Shown here piece after piece: positions 1 through 6,560 of a stretch of DNA of 8,180 nt. A model generated the notes under the pieces. That model saw only the letters and a list, made by a program, of their open reading frames with translations, was not told the DNA's origin and did no database searches. Source of the stretch: Lachnospiraceae bacterium. GTDB lineage: Bacteria > Bacillota > Clostridia > Lachnospirales > Lachnospiraceae. The translations under genes were made by a program, and so were the position numbers. How positions within the stretch are numbered: position 1 is the stretch's first letter; every line of letters begins with the position of its first letter. The DNA lies in NCBI GenBank assembly GCA_017437205.1, contig JAFSBP010000340.1, positions 1 through 8,180 of the forward strand. Reading direction: 5' to 3'.

Positions 1-160
1 CCTGGGTGAGTACGAGTACTTTGTCTTGGGGGACAACCGAAACGGAAGTGCCGATAGCCGAATGGAGAATGTAGGAAACGTTGAGATAAGTCAGATCGTG
101 GGGAAGGCATTTGTCCGTGTATGGCCACTGAAGAGTATTGGAATATTGCGTCATCAGTGA
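1..160 (+). CDS. lepB: Signal peptidase I, C-terminal end (partial, 5' truncated by window)
   Basis: Reading in frame from base 2 to the TGA at 158-160 gives about 52 residues that end a type I signal peptidase, the membrane serine protease that removes signal peptides from exported proteins. The diagnostic piece is FVLGDNRNGSADSR (about residues 7-20 of the visible part), which matches conserved box E (GDNRxxSxDSR) of the family. It is followed by the usual short tail with VGKAFVRVWPL. The catalytic Ser and Lys boxes and the N-terminal membrane anchor lie upstream of the window. The stop is 13 bases before the rnhB ATG, so the two genes are probably co-transcribed. The family assignment is firm; which lepB/sip paralogue this is cannot be told. 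Confidence 0.93.
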   Translation, partial: LGEYEYFVLGDNRNGSADSRMENVGNVEISQIVGKAFVRVWPLKSIGILRHQ

Positions 161-173
161 AAAGGAGAATGAC

Positions 174-947
174 ATGGAGCAGAAAGCACCTTTATCTCTC
201 CAAGAGATGAAAGAAACATTGGAAAAGACGGAACTTTCGGCACTTCCGCAGGTGATTGAGGCGTGGAGAGCGGATGAGCGATCAGGCGTGAAGAAGCTTC
301 TGGAGTCGTGGGAGAGAAAATATTCGCGGTATTGTGAGGAACTTGCCCGTCTGGAGAAGATGCGTGAGTATGAGCGTTCTTACCCCCAATACACTTACAT
401 ATGTGGAATCGATGAAGCAGGGCGCGGACCGCTGGCTGGACCGGTGGTTGCCGGTGCAGTAATCTTACCGCCTGACTGTGAGATTCTGTACCTGAATGAC
501 TCCAAGCAGCTCTCCGCGAAACGCAGGGAGGAGTTATACGAGGAAATCAAGGAGAAGGCCATCGCATGGTCTGTGGGCATTGCGTCCCCGGCTCTGATCG
601 ATGACATCAACATTCTGCAGGCAAATTACGTTGCGATCAGAGATGCGGTTGCATCCTTGAGCGTAAAGCCGGAGCTTTTATTAAATGATGCGATGAAGAT
701 CCCGGGCATTGATCTGCCGCAAGTATCTATTATCAAGGGAGATGCGAAGAGTGTGTCTATTGCGGCTGCCAGCATCATGGCGAAGGTGACCAGGGATCGC
801 ATCATGTGTCAGTACGATGAACTCTATCCGGAATATGAATTTGCCTCGAATAAAGGATATGGATCGGCGGCGCACATTGCGGCGATCAAAAAATACGGTC
901 CCTGCCCGATTCATCGCAGAAGTTTTATAGGGAATTTTGTGTTATAG
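174..947 (+). CDS. rnhB: Ribonuclease HII
   Basis: A 257-residue RNase HII, which cuts the RNA strand of RNA/DNA hybrids and nicks at single ribonucleotides misincorporated into DNA. The catalytic domain begins near residue 77 with GIDEAGRGPLAGPVVAGAVI. The expected metal-binding acids are Asp80 and Glu81 (in GIDEAGRG), Asp172 (LLLNDAMKI) and Asp190 (IIKGDAKS). AAASIMAKVTRD and the C-terminal YGPCPIHRRSFIGNF are also typical. The roughly 75-residue charged, probably helical N-terminal extension is normal for Firmicutes enzymes of about 255 residues. The ATG at 174 was chosen because AAAGGAG (161-167) lies six bases upstream. An in-frame TTG at 138 would add 12 residues and overlap lepB, but has no comparable ribosome binding site. 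It is second in the apparent lepB-rnhB-nagA-yraN unit. Confidence 0.97.
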   Translation: MEQKAPLSLQEMKETLEKTELSALPQVIEAWRADERSGVKKLLESWERKYSRYCEELARLEKMREYERSYPQYTYICGIDEAGRGPLAGPVVAGAVILPPDCEILYLNDSKQLSAKRREELYEEIKEKAIAWSVGIASPALIDDINILQANYVAIRDAVASLSVKPELLLNDAMKIPGIDLPQVSIIKGDAKSVSIAAASIMAKVTRDRIMCQYDELYPEYEFASNKGYGSAAHIAAIKKYGPCPIHRRSFIGNFVL

Positions 948-1004
948 AGATTTATATATCATCTAGTTAAGACCGTAGCGTGAGTGCGGCAGAAAGGAAA
1001 ATAT

Positions 1005-2144
1005 ATGTGGATTAGAAACGCAAACGTTTTTAGAAATGGAAAATTCGAACTTGGAGATATCCGTGTTGACGGACAGCGCATTGCCGGGATTACGGCAGTG
1101 GGTAAAGTACAGGATAAAGATGGTGAACAGGAGATTGAAGGAAAGGGAATGTATGCGATTCCCGGATTGATTGATATTCACTTTCACGGCTGCGTGGGAC
1201 ATGAGTTGGGAGAGGATACGAAGGTTGCCCTTCCTGCCATAGCGAAATATCAGCAGAGTGTTGGTGTATTGGGCATCTGCCCCACGGCAATGACCTGCTC
1301 CGAGGAGGATATGAGCCGTACCATGAAGGCAGTTTCAGAGTACGATGGAGAAGGAGCAGATCTGGTTGGTCTTCATTTGGAAGGACCATTCCTTAGCCCT
1401 AATAAAGTCGGAGCCCAGAATCCTGCGTTTTTACAGCTTCCTAAGGTGGAGACGGTTCTTCGCTGGCAGGAGTTGTCTGGCGGATTGATTCGTCAGTGCG
1501 ATGTTGCACCGGAGCTTCCCGGGGCGATGGAATTTATCAAAGAGATCAGCGAGATTATTCCTGCGGTATCCATTGCGCATACCACGGCCGGATACGATAT
1601 TTCCAAAGAGGCGATGGAGGCGGGAGTGAATCATTTGACACACGGATTCAATGCAATGCCCGGAATTCATCATCGTGAGCCCGGACCGTTAATTGCCGCA
1701 TCGGATATGGGCGCATATGTAGAGTTGATCACGGATAATGTGCATCTGCATCCGGCAATTGTTCGTGCGGCGGTGAAACTGTTCGGTGAGGACAGAGTAG
1801 TCTTTATCAGTGACAGTATGTCAGCTTGCGGTTTGGAGGACGGAGATTACAGTTTGGGCGGTCTTGATGTTACCGTGCAGGGCAGACGTGCCGTGCTGAC
1901 CGATCATCCGGAAACCCTTGCGGGCAGTGTGACCAATCTGATGGATTGTATGAGAAGAGCGGTATTGGAGATGGAAATTCCCCTTGAACTCGCGGTGAAG
2001 GCATCCAGTACCAACGCTGCGCGCAGCATCGGTATCGACGGTGATTACGGCGAGATTGCGGAGGGAAAATTCGCCAATCTTTTGCTCTTGGATAAAAATC
2101 TGGAGCTTTGCCATATTATTCAGAAGGGGGTTTTGGTTCGTTAG
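1005..2144 (+). CDS. nagA: N-acetylglucosamine-6-phosphate deacetylase
   Basis: A 379-residue amidohydrolase that converts GlcNAc-6-phosphate to glucosamine-6-phosphate plus acetate, the first committed step of amino-sugar catabolism and cell-wall recycling in the cytoplasm. Family landmarks in order: an HxH metal motif at His59/His61 in GLIDIHFHG, Glu126 in GLHLEGPFLSP, His192 in SIAHTTAGYD, His213 in HLTHGFNAM, and the catalytic Asp270 in VFISDSMSACG. The late LAGSVTNLMD and the terminal beta segment (GEIAEGKFANLLLLD) also fit. Length matches the usual 380-390. The ATG at 1005 has GAAAGGAAA just upstream; an in-frame GTG at 984 would add seven residues without a clear Shine-Dalgarno. A 57-base gap separates it from rnhB. 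No nagB or sugar transporter is visible nearby. The stop TAG (2142-2144) overlaps the next GTG start by one base, suggesting translational coupling. Confidence 0.96.
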   Translation: MWIRNANVFRNGKFELGDIRVDGQRIAGITAVGKVQDKDGEQEIEGKGMYAIPGLIDIHFHGCVGHELGEDTKVALPAIAKYQQSVGVLGICPTAMTCSEEDMSRTMKAVSEYDGEGADLVGLHLEGPFLSPNKVGAQNPAFLQLPKVETVLRWQELSGGLIRQCDVAPELPGAMEFIKEISEIIPAVSIAHTTAGYDISKEAMEAGVNHLTHGFNAMPGIHHREPGPLIAASDMGAYVELITDNVHLHPAIVRAAVKLFGEDRVVFISDSMSACGLEDGDYSLGGLDVTVQGRRAVLTDHPETLAGSVTNLMDCMRRAVLEMEIPLELAVKASSTNAARSIGIDGDYGEIAEGKFANLLLLDKNLELCHIIQKGVLVR

Positions 2145-2533
2145 TGGAGAAGAAATCTTCGAATCAAAACGAAAGAAGAAACAAGCGTAGCCTTGGAACG
2201 AAGAAGGAGCAGATTGCCGCCGAGTATCTTAAGTCAATGGGATATCTCATCGTGGAGACTAATTTTCGCTGCCGGCAGGGAGAAATCGACATTATTGCAC
2301 GTGACGGAATGTATTTGGTCTTTGTGGAGGTCAAATATCGCACGGACTCTCGCACGGGGGAACCGGAAGAGGCGGTGACGCCCGCAAAGCGTTGGACAAT
2401 CCTTAAAGTGGCAAGATTCTACCTTTATTGTCATCGGTTGCCGGAGACGACCGGCTGTCGGTTTGATGTGGTGGCGATTAAGGGGGAAGAGATCCGTGTG
2501 ATTAAGGATGCGTTTGGTGTGAACGGGTATTGA
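2144..2533 (+). CDS. yraN: YraN family (UPF0102) nuclease-fold protein
   Basis: A 129-residue protein of the YraN/UPF0102 family, small cytoplasmic proteins with a restriction-endonuclease-like fold and unsettled cellular role. The hallmark segment is clear: KEQIAAEYLKSMGYLIVETNFR (about residues 21-42, broken here only by description), then GEIDIIARDG (46-55) and FVEVKYR (60-66). Together these form the D-x(n)-E-x-K pattern of PD-(D/E)xK nucleases. The first 15 residues are basic and probably disordered. The GTG at 2144 was chosen because it overlaps the nagA stop and lies downstream of AAGGGGG (2124-2130). The spacing of 13 bases is long, so reinitiation after nagA may matter. The frame stays open upstream to a TTG at 2108 inside nagA, which is a less likely start. 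yraN often lies close to rnhB in Firmicutes; here nagA separates them. Confidence 0.92.
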   Translation: MEKKSSNQNERRNKRSLGTKKEQIAAEYLKSMGYLIVETNFRCRQGEIDIIARDGMYLVFVEVKYRTDSRTGEPEEAVTPAKRWTILKVARFYLYCHRLPETTGCRFDVVAIKGEEIRVIKDAFGVNGY

Positions 2534-2574
2534 TTTTTTGCTACTTCCATCGGTAGAAATTTTCAAAAAATCAA
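2530..2574. repeat. AT-rich inverted repeat with nested small hairpin
   Basis: TTGATTTTTTG (2530-2540) is perfectly complementary to CAAAAAATCAA (2564-2574). Between them, CTAC (2541-2544) and GTAG (2553-2556) can form a smaller stem. The repeat begins inside the yraN stop codon region and ends ten bases before the -35 box of the tRNA promoter. It has no T-run after the stem in the + direction, so it is not a textbook intrinsic terminator. It could end or stabilise the yraN mRNA, or simply be AT-rich spacer. The structure is read directly; any function is a guess. Confidence 0.55.
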
Positions 2575-2583
2575 AAACATAGC

Positions 2584-2612
2584 TTGACAAATTGCCCATT
2601 TAGTGTTATTAT
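2584..2612 (+). promoter_or_regulatory. Sigma-70/SigA-type promoter of the tRNA-Leu gene
   Basis: TTGACA (2584-2589) matches the -35 consensus exactly. After a 17-base spacer, TATTAT (2607-2612) matches five of six -10 bases. Transcription would start near 2619, giving a leader of about 20 bases before the mature tRNA. A near-perfect promoter with optimal spacing is normal for stable-RNA genes, and it makes the tRNA independent of the upstream operon. Confidence 0.88.
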
Positions 2613-2639
2613 TTTCTAGCGTGTTCAAGAGACACCTAC

Positions 2640-2722
2640 GGGGGTGTGGCGGAATGGCAGACGCAGCAGACTCAAAATCTGCCGAGTTCACGCTCGTGAG
2701 GGTTCGAGTCCCTCCACCCCCA
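2640..2722 (+). tRNA. tRNA-Leu, anticodon CAA
   Basis: An 83-base class II tRNA that folds completely. The acceptor stem GGGGGTG (2640-2646) pairs with CACCCCC (2715-2721), all seven pairs Watson-Crick, with A2722 as discriminator base. The anticodon stem GCAGA/TCTGC encloses the loop CTCAAAA, which places CAA as anticodon and so reads the UUG codon. A long variable arm (CGAG/CTCG stem) is the class II mark of tRNA-Leu. The T arm is GAGGG-TTCGAGT-CCCTC, and the D arm contains GCGGAATGGCAGACGC. The 3' CCA is not encoded (the next bases are TGA), so it must be added by nucleotidyltransferase. Confidence 0.97.
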
Positions 2723-2724
2723 TG

Positions 2725-2761
2725 AAAAGCCTTGTAGAAGAGAATCTGCAGGGCTTTTTTT
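2725..2761 (+). terminator. Rho-independent terminator of the tRNA-Leu gene
   Basis: The left arm AAAAGCCTTGTAG (2725-2737) pairs with CTGCAGGGCTTTT (2746-2758) over 13 positions, two of them G-U, around an 8-base loop. The T-run extends to 2761. It begins only two bases after the mature tRNA end, so the tRNA forms a self-contained transcription unit. A TATAAT-like hexamer directly follows (2761-2766), but I see no matching -35 box for it. Confidence 0.88.
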
Positions 2762-2813
2762 ATAATTCATTAAGCCCTAACATGTTTCATTGGAACAGTA
2801 GAGGAGAGCGGCC

Positions 2814-4016
2814 ATGCACAAAAATGTTGATTTGATCACCTACACCACCCCGGAAAGCGTAGGGGTGAAATCGGAGAATATTGAACGCTACATTAAGCGT
2901 CTGGAGGAGAAGGGACTGGCAACCCACAGTATGATCCTTGCCAAAGGAAATGAAGTGTTCTTTGAACACTACTGGGAGCCGTTCACAGCAGACTTTCAGC
3001 ACCGGATGTACTCGGTCAGCAAAAGTTTTGTGGCGTTGGCGATTGGATTTCTTGAGCAGGACGGACTTCTGGACTTGGACGATCCTATCTCCAAATATTT
3101 TGCTGAAGAACTTAAAAATCAGCCGGATCAAAATATGCATCGGCAGACAATTCGTCACATGTTGATGATGAGCACGGCAAAGCCTCCGCAGGATTGGTTA
3201 CGCGCGCAGCCGGATGACCGGGTGAAGTTCTATTTTTCTAACGATGATCGGGAGAGCAGGCCATCCGGAACCATTTTCCAGTATGATTCCACTGGTTCTT
3301 TTGTCCTTTGTGCGCTGGTGGAACGGATCACGGGAAAACTGTTCATGGAATACCTGAGAGAAAAGTTGTTTGATGAGATTGGCGTTTCTAAGGAGGCATA
3401 TTGTCTCAAATGTCCCGGAGGTCATTCATGGGGAGATTCTGCGGTGCTGTGTACGCCGATGGATCTGTTCCGTGTTGCGCGATTTGTGCTAAACGGTGGA
3501 AGTTGGAACGGAAAGCAGCTGTTAAATGAGCGGTTTGTGCGTGAGGCGACGAGCAAACTGATCGATAACGATTTCAAAGGGTTTGCGTCCAGAAGCACTT
3601 TCGGTTATGGATATCTTTTCTGGAGGATGCATCACGATTCATTTTATCTAAATGGAATGGGATCGCAGTACGCGATCTGTGTGCCGGAAAAGGATATGAT
3701 CATGATCTATAATGCAGACAATCAGGGTAAGGATCCGCTCCTTGAATCCATTTTTGACGGATTTTTTGATTTGATCGTGGATGAATCCGAAAACCGGGCG
3801 TTGCCAGAGAATAAAGAGGCGTTAGATAGCCTAAAGTCCTATACGGACGGTCTCAAGTTGTTGGCACAGACCGGAGAGAGGAACAGTGATTTCGAGCAGA
3901 AGATAAATGGTGCGACTTATCGATTTGAGGAAAATCCCATGGGGATTACCAAAATGCAGTTTATCTTCGAAGATGACAGGGGAATCTTGAGATACACCAA
4001 TGCACAGGGGAGATAG
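2814..4016 (+). CDS. Class C beta-lactamase-type serine hydrolase, N-terminal and catalytic part (frameshifted gene)
   Basis: 400 residues of a penicillin-binding-protein/beta-lactamase-fold serine hydrolase (the beta-lactamase, EstB and D-aminopeptidase superfamily). The nucleophile motif SxxK is Ser67-Val-Ser-Lys70 in RMYSVSKSFVALAIG. The second motif tyrosine is probably Tyr157 in IFQYDSTGSFVL. The third motif is probably Gly281-Met-Gly in LNGMGSQYAI, replacing the KTG of true penicillin-binding proteins. This form is common in esterase or peptidase members, and the substrate is unknown. I see no signal peptide or membrane segment, so a cytoplasmic location is likely. GAGGAG (2801-2806) sits seven bases before the ATG. 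The frame ends at a TAG (4014-4016) right after ILRYTNAQG, where the protein should run on; the continuation is in the +1 frame (see the entry at 4000). The intact gene would be 2814-4308, about 497 residues. Confidence 0.85.
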   Translation: MHKNVDLITYTTPESVGVKSENIERYIKRLEEKGLATHSMILAKGNEVFFEHYWEPFTADFQHRMYSVSKSFVALAIGFLEQDGLLDLDDPISKYFAEELKNQPDQNMHRQTIRHMLMMSTAKPPQDWLRAQPDDRVKFYFSNDDRESRPSGTIFQYDSTGSFVLCALVERITGKLFMEYLREKLFDEIGVSKEAYCLKCPGGHSWGDSAVLCTPMDLFRVARFVLNGGSWNGKQLLNERFVREATSKLIDNDFKGFASRSTFGYGYLFWRMHHDSFYLNGMGSQYAICVPEKDMIMIYNADNQGKDPLLESIFDGFFDLIVDESENRALPENKEALDSLKSYTDGLKLLAQTGERNSDFEQKINGATYRFEENPMGITKMQFIFEDDRGILRYTNAQGR

Positions 4017-4308
4017 GGAATTGATTTTCGGCCGTGTAGAGAACTTTTTTGGCTGGTTCCCGGAGGAAGGATATTCACAGGAGATTGGGTCGGTGTATGA
4101 GCCCGGCAGTTTTTACCGATGTGCGGCATCGGCGGCATGGGTAGAGGCACAGACGCTTCGCATCATGGTGCAGATCGTGGACCGCTATTTTGGAAATATG
4201 ACGATGACGTTCGGTTTTCAGGGAGACGAAGTGGGCGTTTATATGCAAAAAACCGCGGAATTCTTTTTAGAGGAGTACCAGGGCTTTGGTCATGGAAGAC
4301 GAGTGTGA
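4000..4308 (+). pseudogene. C-terminal domain of the same serine hydrolase, displaced by a +1 frameshift
   Basis: This frame carries what looks like the missing C-terminus of the preceding hydrolase: LIFGRVENFFGWFPEEGY, then CAASAAWVEAQTLRIMVQIV and the closing AEFFLEEYQGFGHGRRV. This beta-rich tail is of the kind found at the end of roughly 480-500-residue family members. Removing one G from the GGGG run at 4007-4010 joins the two parts as ...YTNAQG-DRELIFGR... without a gap, which is strong evidence for a single-base insertion. An ATG at 4000 lies in this frame, but no ribosome binding site stands at a proper distance, so independent translation is unlikely. The transcript probably ends at the hairpin at 4353, after this tail and not after the early TAG. 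A real mutation, an assembly error and rarer frameshifting are all possible. Confidence 0.78.
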
Positions 4309-4352
4309 GCAGAGTCGAAAATGAGCGTTACAAAAAAGTATGCAGATAAAAA

Positions 4353-4397
4353 CGGAGGTGATCATCCCCAACGGGTGACCACCTCCGAAGTTTTTTT
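4353..4397. terminator. Strong hairpin terminator between convergent units, probably bidirectional
   Basis: CGGAGGTG (4353-4360) pairs with CACCTCCG (4380-4387). After one A-C mismatch the stem continues as TCATCC (4362-4367) with GGGTGA (4373-4378), closed by a 5-base loop. In the + direction the stem is followed by AAG and seven Ts (4391-4397). In the - direction it is followed by a run of five Ts, seen on the + strand as AAAAA just before the stem. It lies 44 bases after the hydrolase tail and about 20 bases past the stop of the minus-strand gene, as expected for a shared terminator of convergent genes. Confidence 0.9.
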
Positions 4398-4416
4398 GTT
4401 ACAGATTAGTTTAAAA

Positions 4417-5907
4417 TTACCACATTTCATTGATCTCGTTGATAGTCTTTCTCACCAGCATATCGCCGCCAACATGGCCAATCTGACCGCTGGTAACGTA
4501 AGCGCTGTAATGGCTTCCTCTCTCAGCCTTCTCGGTAGGAAGGTAGCCGAGGGCGCCACAGCACAGCTGAATAATGAAGGTTTGCTCTGCGAAGCTTCTT
4601 GCCTTGATACGATTTCCGTAATCCAGGAACAACTCGAAGGGGTTGGTTGCGATGGCAATGCTGCCCAGCTTGATCACGTGGAACTCGACGTTAACAGTCT
4701 CAACGGTCTGTTGTTTGCGGAAGCGTGCGATGTTTCCGGCATGGACGTACATTGCGGCGTTGTCCTCGTAATTAAAGACTTCTTTGTCGCTGTTTTTCTG
4801 TACATAATACTCAATCTCTCTCACAGACTTCTCATATTCCGCAGGAGTTACCTTTCTCAAGGGGAGATCGTAGTTGATTACCTTGTGGACAAAGTCAGCC
4901 TCGGATTTCAGCTCATCCAGTTCCTCATACACTGCAATGATCTCGTTTGCAACACGCTTTCCGATCAACGTACAGCCCTTGAGATCAAACATGGAGGGAT
5001 CTGCCTTGCGCTCGATGTAATGTTCGCGCTTTACGTGGGGATCATTGATAGGAGTTTCCGGATTCACCCAGCGGATCATATCTCTGGGGCACTGGTCGCC
5101 GCCGGCACCGCAAAGTGCCAGAAGGTAGAGATCATCTCCGAACTTCTCGCGCAGGAACTGCTTTACTTTTCCCCAGTAGTCGGAGGAGATGAAGTTTCTG
5201 TGTTCCAGTACCTGAGCTGGGCAGGCAATGTTTGCCACAACACCGGTCAGCTTTTTGTTCGTGTCGAAGGTGTACAGTAGCTCGATGCCGGAATCGTTTC
5301 CACCCTCAATCTCAACGAAGTTTGCGCTGTTGGTGTCGCCCCACATCTTTGCGCTGCCGTCGTCATAGACAACTCGGCGGCAATGACCGACTACAGCACG
5401 ACCAAACGCGTTGGTGTAGAGAGCTTCCGCTCTGTTTTCCCATGCTCTTGCCGCTGCGATAGCAATTTTCTCAGAGACGAGCTCCAGACATTCGTCGGGA
5501 GTCGCAACAGTCTCATCAGCCTCTACCAGTGCAGTGTATTTCTTTCCTTCGGGCAGGAATTCGTTTAAAATTTCTTTCGGAGTGAGACCTTTTGTATCGG
5601 GAGCCGGGGTGCGGTAGCCCACGGAGGTGGGGGAGTGGATGGCACTGATGATAAGTTTCTCAGGGGCAACCACGGAAACAAGTTTTGCAAATTTTTTACG
5701 TGCCAATGTAAGGAGAGCATCATTGATGCTTACAATGTCCACGGATGCGATGATCATCTGCTGATCGTCCGCCTCAACTGCCATCGCGGTGACCGTGATA
5801 TCACTCTCCACATATTCTGAGATTCGTTCATATAACTGGCCTGCCAGAGAAACTTTTTTCTCGGGGACAATACTTTCCTCAGCCCATCCAATCAATAATT
5901 TACTCAT
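4417..5907 (-). CDS. Neutral-ceramidase-fold hydrolase of unknown substrate
   Basis: A 496-residue protein that I read as a distant member of the neutral/alkaline ceramidase N-terminal-domain superfamily (zinc amidases). Support: an N-terminal GWAEESIVPEKKVSLAGQ resembling the family's opening DITPP segment; LIISAIHSPTSVG with His91 where the first zinc His is expected; NIACPAQVLEHRNFISSDYWG (around 226-246), matching the HPTSM...ISSD segment; CGAGGDQCPRD (266-276), matching the NxGDxSPN nucleophile loop; and NPFELF (Glu425) followed by GYLPTEKAE (Tyr455), where the last metal ligands are expected. Cys229 replaces the second zinc His and Cys273 the nucleophilic Ser of characterised ceramidases. 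No signal peptide is seen, so it is probably cytoplasmic; ceramide is an unlikely substrate. AAGGAGGT (5917-5924) lies nine bases before the ATG. It is second in an operon with the isomerase-like gene, so a sugar-derived substrate is inferred. Confidence 0.7.
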   Translation of the reverse strand: MSKLLIGWAEESIVPEKKVSLAGQLYERISEYVESDITVTAMAVEADDQQMIIASVDIVSINDALLTLARKKFAKLVSVVAPEKLIISAIHSPTSVGYRTPAPDTKGLTPKEILNEFLPEGKKYTALVEADETVATPDECLELVSEKIAIAAARAWENRAEALYTNAFGRAVVGHCRRVVYDDGSAKMWGDTNSANFVEIEGGNDSGIELLYTFDTNKKLTGVVANIACPAQVLEHRNFISSDYWGKVKQFLREKFGDDLYLLALCGAGGDQCPRDMIRWVNPETPINDPHVKREHYIERKADPSMFDLKGCTLIGKRVANEIIAVYEELDELKSEADFVHKVINYDLPLRKVTPAEYEKSVREIEYYVQKNSDKEVFNYEDNAAMYVHAGNIARFRKQQTVETVNVEFHVIKLGSIAIATNPFELFLDYGNRIKARSFAEQTFIIQLCCGALGYLPTEKAERGSHYSAYVTSGQIGHVGGDMLVRKTINEINEMW

Positions 5908-5927
5908 GAATTATATACCTCCTTCTA

Positions 5928-6560
5928 TTACATTACTTCAATGCCTAAAATGTTGGCAAATTCCTCAAACAGTGCGCGGTTGTCGCCGTAGGTCACGATC
6001 ACGTGCTGGCTGGCCACCTTCTGAGCGAACTCTGCCACAGGTGAATCCAGTTCGACCTCAAGGCTAACGAGCTGAGGCGCGGGATCATCCCAACCGTACT
6101 CATTCCAAGGCTTCGGCGCGTTTGCGGTTCCGGTGTAAACGTGAAGTGCATACTTACCGCCGGTGTAAACGAGACGCGCACAGGTAACGCGGCCGGTGCG
6201 GCACTTGGACACATTGAGCAGGGAGGTATTCAAAAGGCCGAAGGCAGCGGGGAGCATACGCACCTCACCGTCAATCACGTGCTCCGGCACATAATCCGGC
6301 ACACCGATCAGAACACTGTTCGGGAAGAACTCATAGTATTCCATGTAATGGGGGCACTGACCGGTCAAAAGACCTGCGATCAGCTGGGTCACATTGCCCA
6401 TCACATCGTTCTCAGGGGTGGTAGGAATCTGGTAGCGGCGACCGATAATCATAAATACCATAGCGGGAGGGAAGCCTTCCAGCTTCTTCATGCCGTCAAC
6501 ATCGATGAGGGTGATGGCATTCCAGCCTCTTTCCTCAATCTTTTTGACGATGGCAAGTGC
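5928..6560 (-). pseudogene. C-terminal part of the L-fucose/L-arabinose isomerase-like protein, after an in-frame stop
   Basis: This stretch continues the upstream reading frame without any shift, directly after the TAA at 6561-6563. It starts ALAIVKKIEERGWNAITLID and runs to the natural stop at 5928-5930. It holds the second half of the isomerase fold: FPPAMVFMIIG, the PENDVMGNVTQLIAGLLTG segment (Glu290/Asp292 in full-length numbering), which resembles the conserved acidic stretch of FucI-like enzymes, and near the end SQHVIVTYGD, where His426 is a candidate metal ligand. An ATG at 6489-6491 (MKKLEGF...) could start a 187-residue product, but no Shine-Dalgarno precedes it. Together with the N-terminal half the gene would be 450 codons, the usual family size. 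The good conservation here suggests a recent mutation or a base-calling error. Confidence 0.8.

Noticed and set aside
138..173. TTG start at 138 for rnhB
   Set aside because: It would overlap lepB and lacks a Shine-Dalgarno; the ATG at 174 has AAAGGAG at ideal spacing and gives the usual family length.
2640..2722. tRNA-Leu as an integration site for a mobile element
   Set aside because: No integrase, no second copy of the tRNA 3' end and no transposon ends are visible; the downstream hydrolase looks chromosomal.
2761..2766. TATAAT as the -10 of a serine-hydrolase promoter
   Set aside because: It matches the consensus but falls inside the T-tract of the tRNA terminator, and no -35 or extended -10 accompanies it. 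It remains possible but unsupported.
4321..5280. 319-codon open frame on the + strand
   Set aside because: It lies wholly antisense to the ceramidase-fold gene, has no ribosome binding site, and its translation shows no recognisable domain. It reflects the codon bias of the minus-strand gene.
6488..6535. Translational coupling into the isomerase C-terminal half through an ATGA overlap at 6488-6491
   Set aside because: A short out-of-frame reading frame does end in TGA overlapping the ATG of MKKLEGF, but the uninterrupted family-like sequence between the TAA and this ATG shows that the break is a mutation within one gene.
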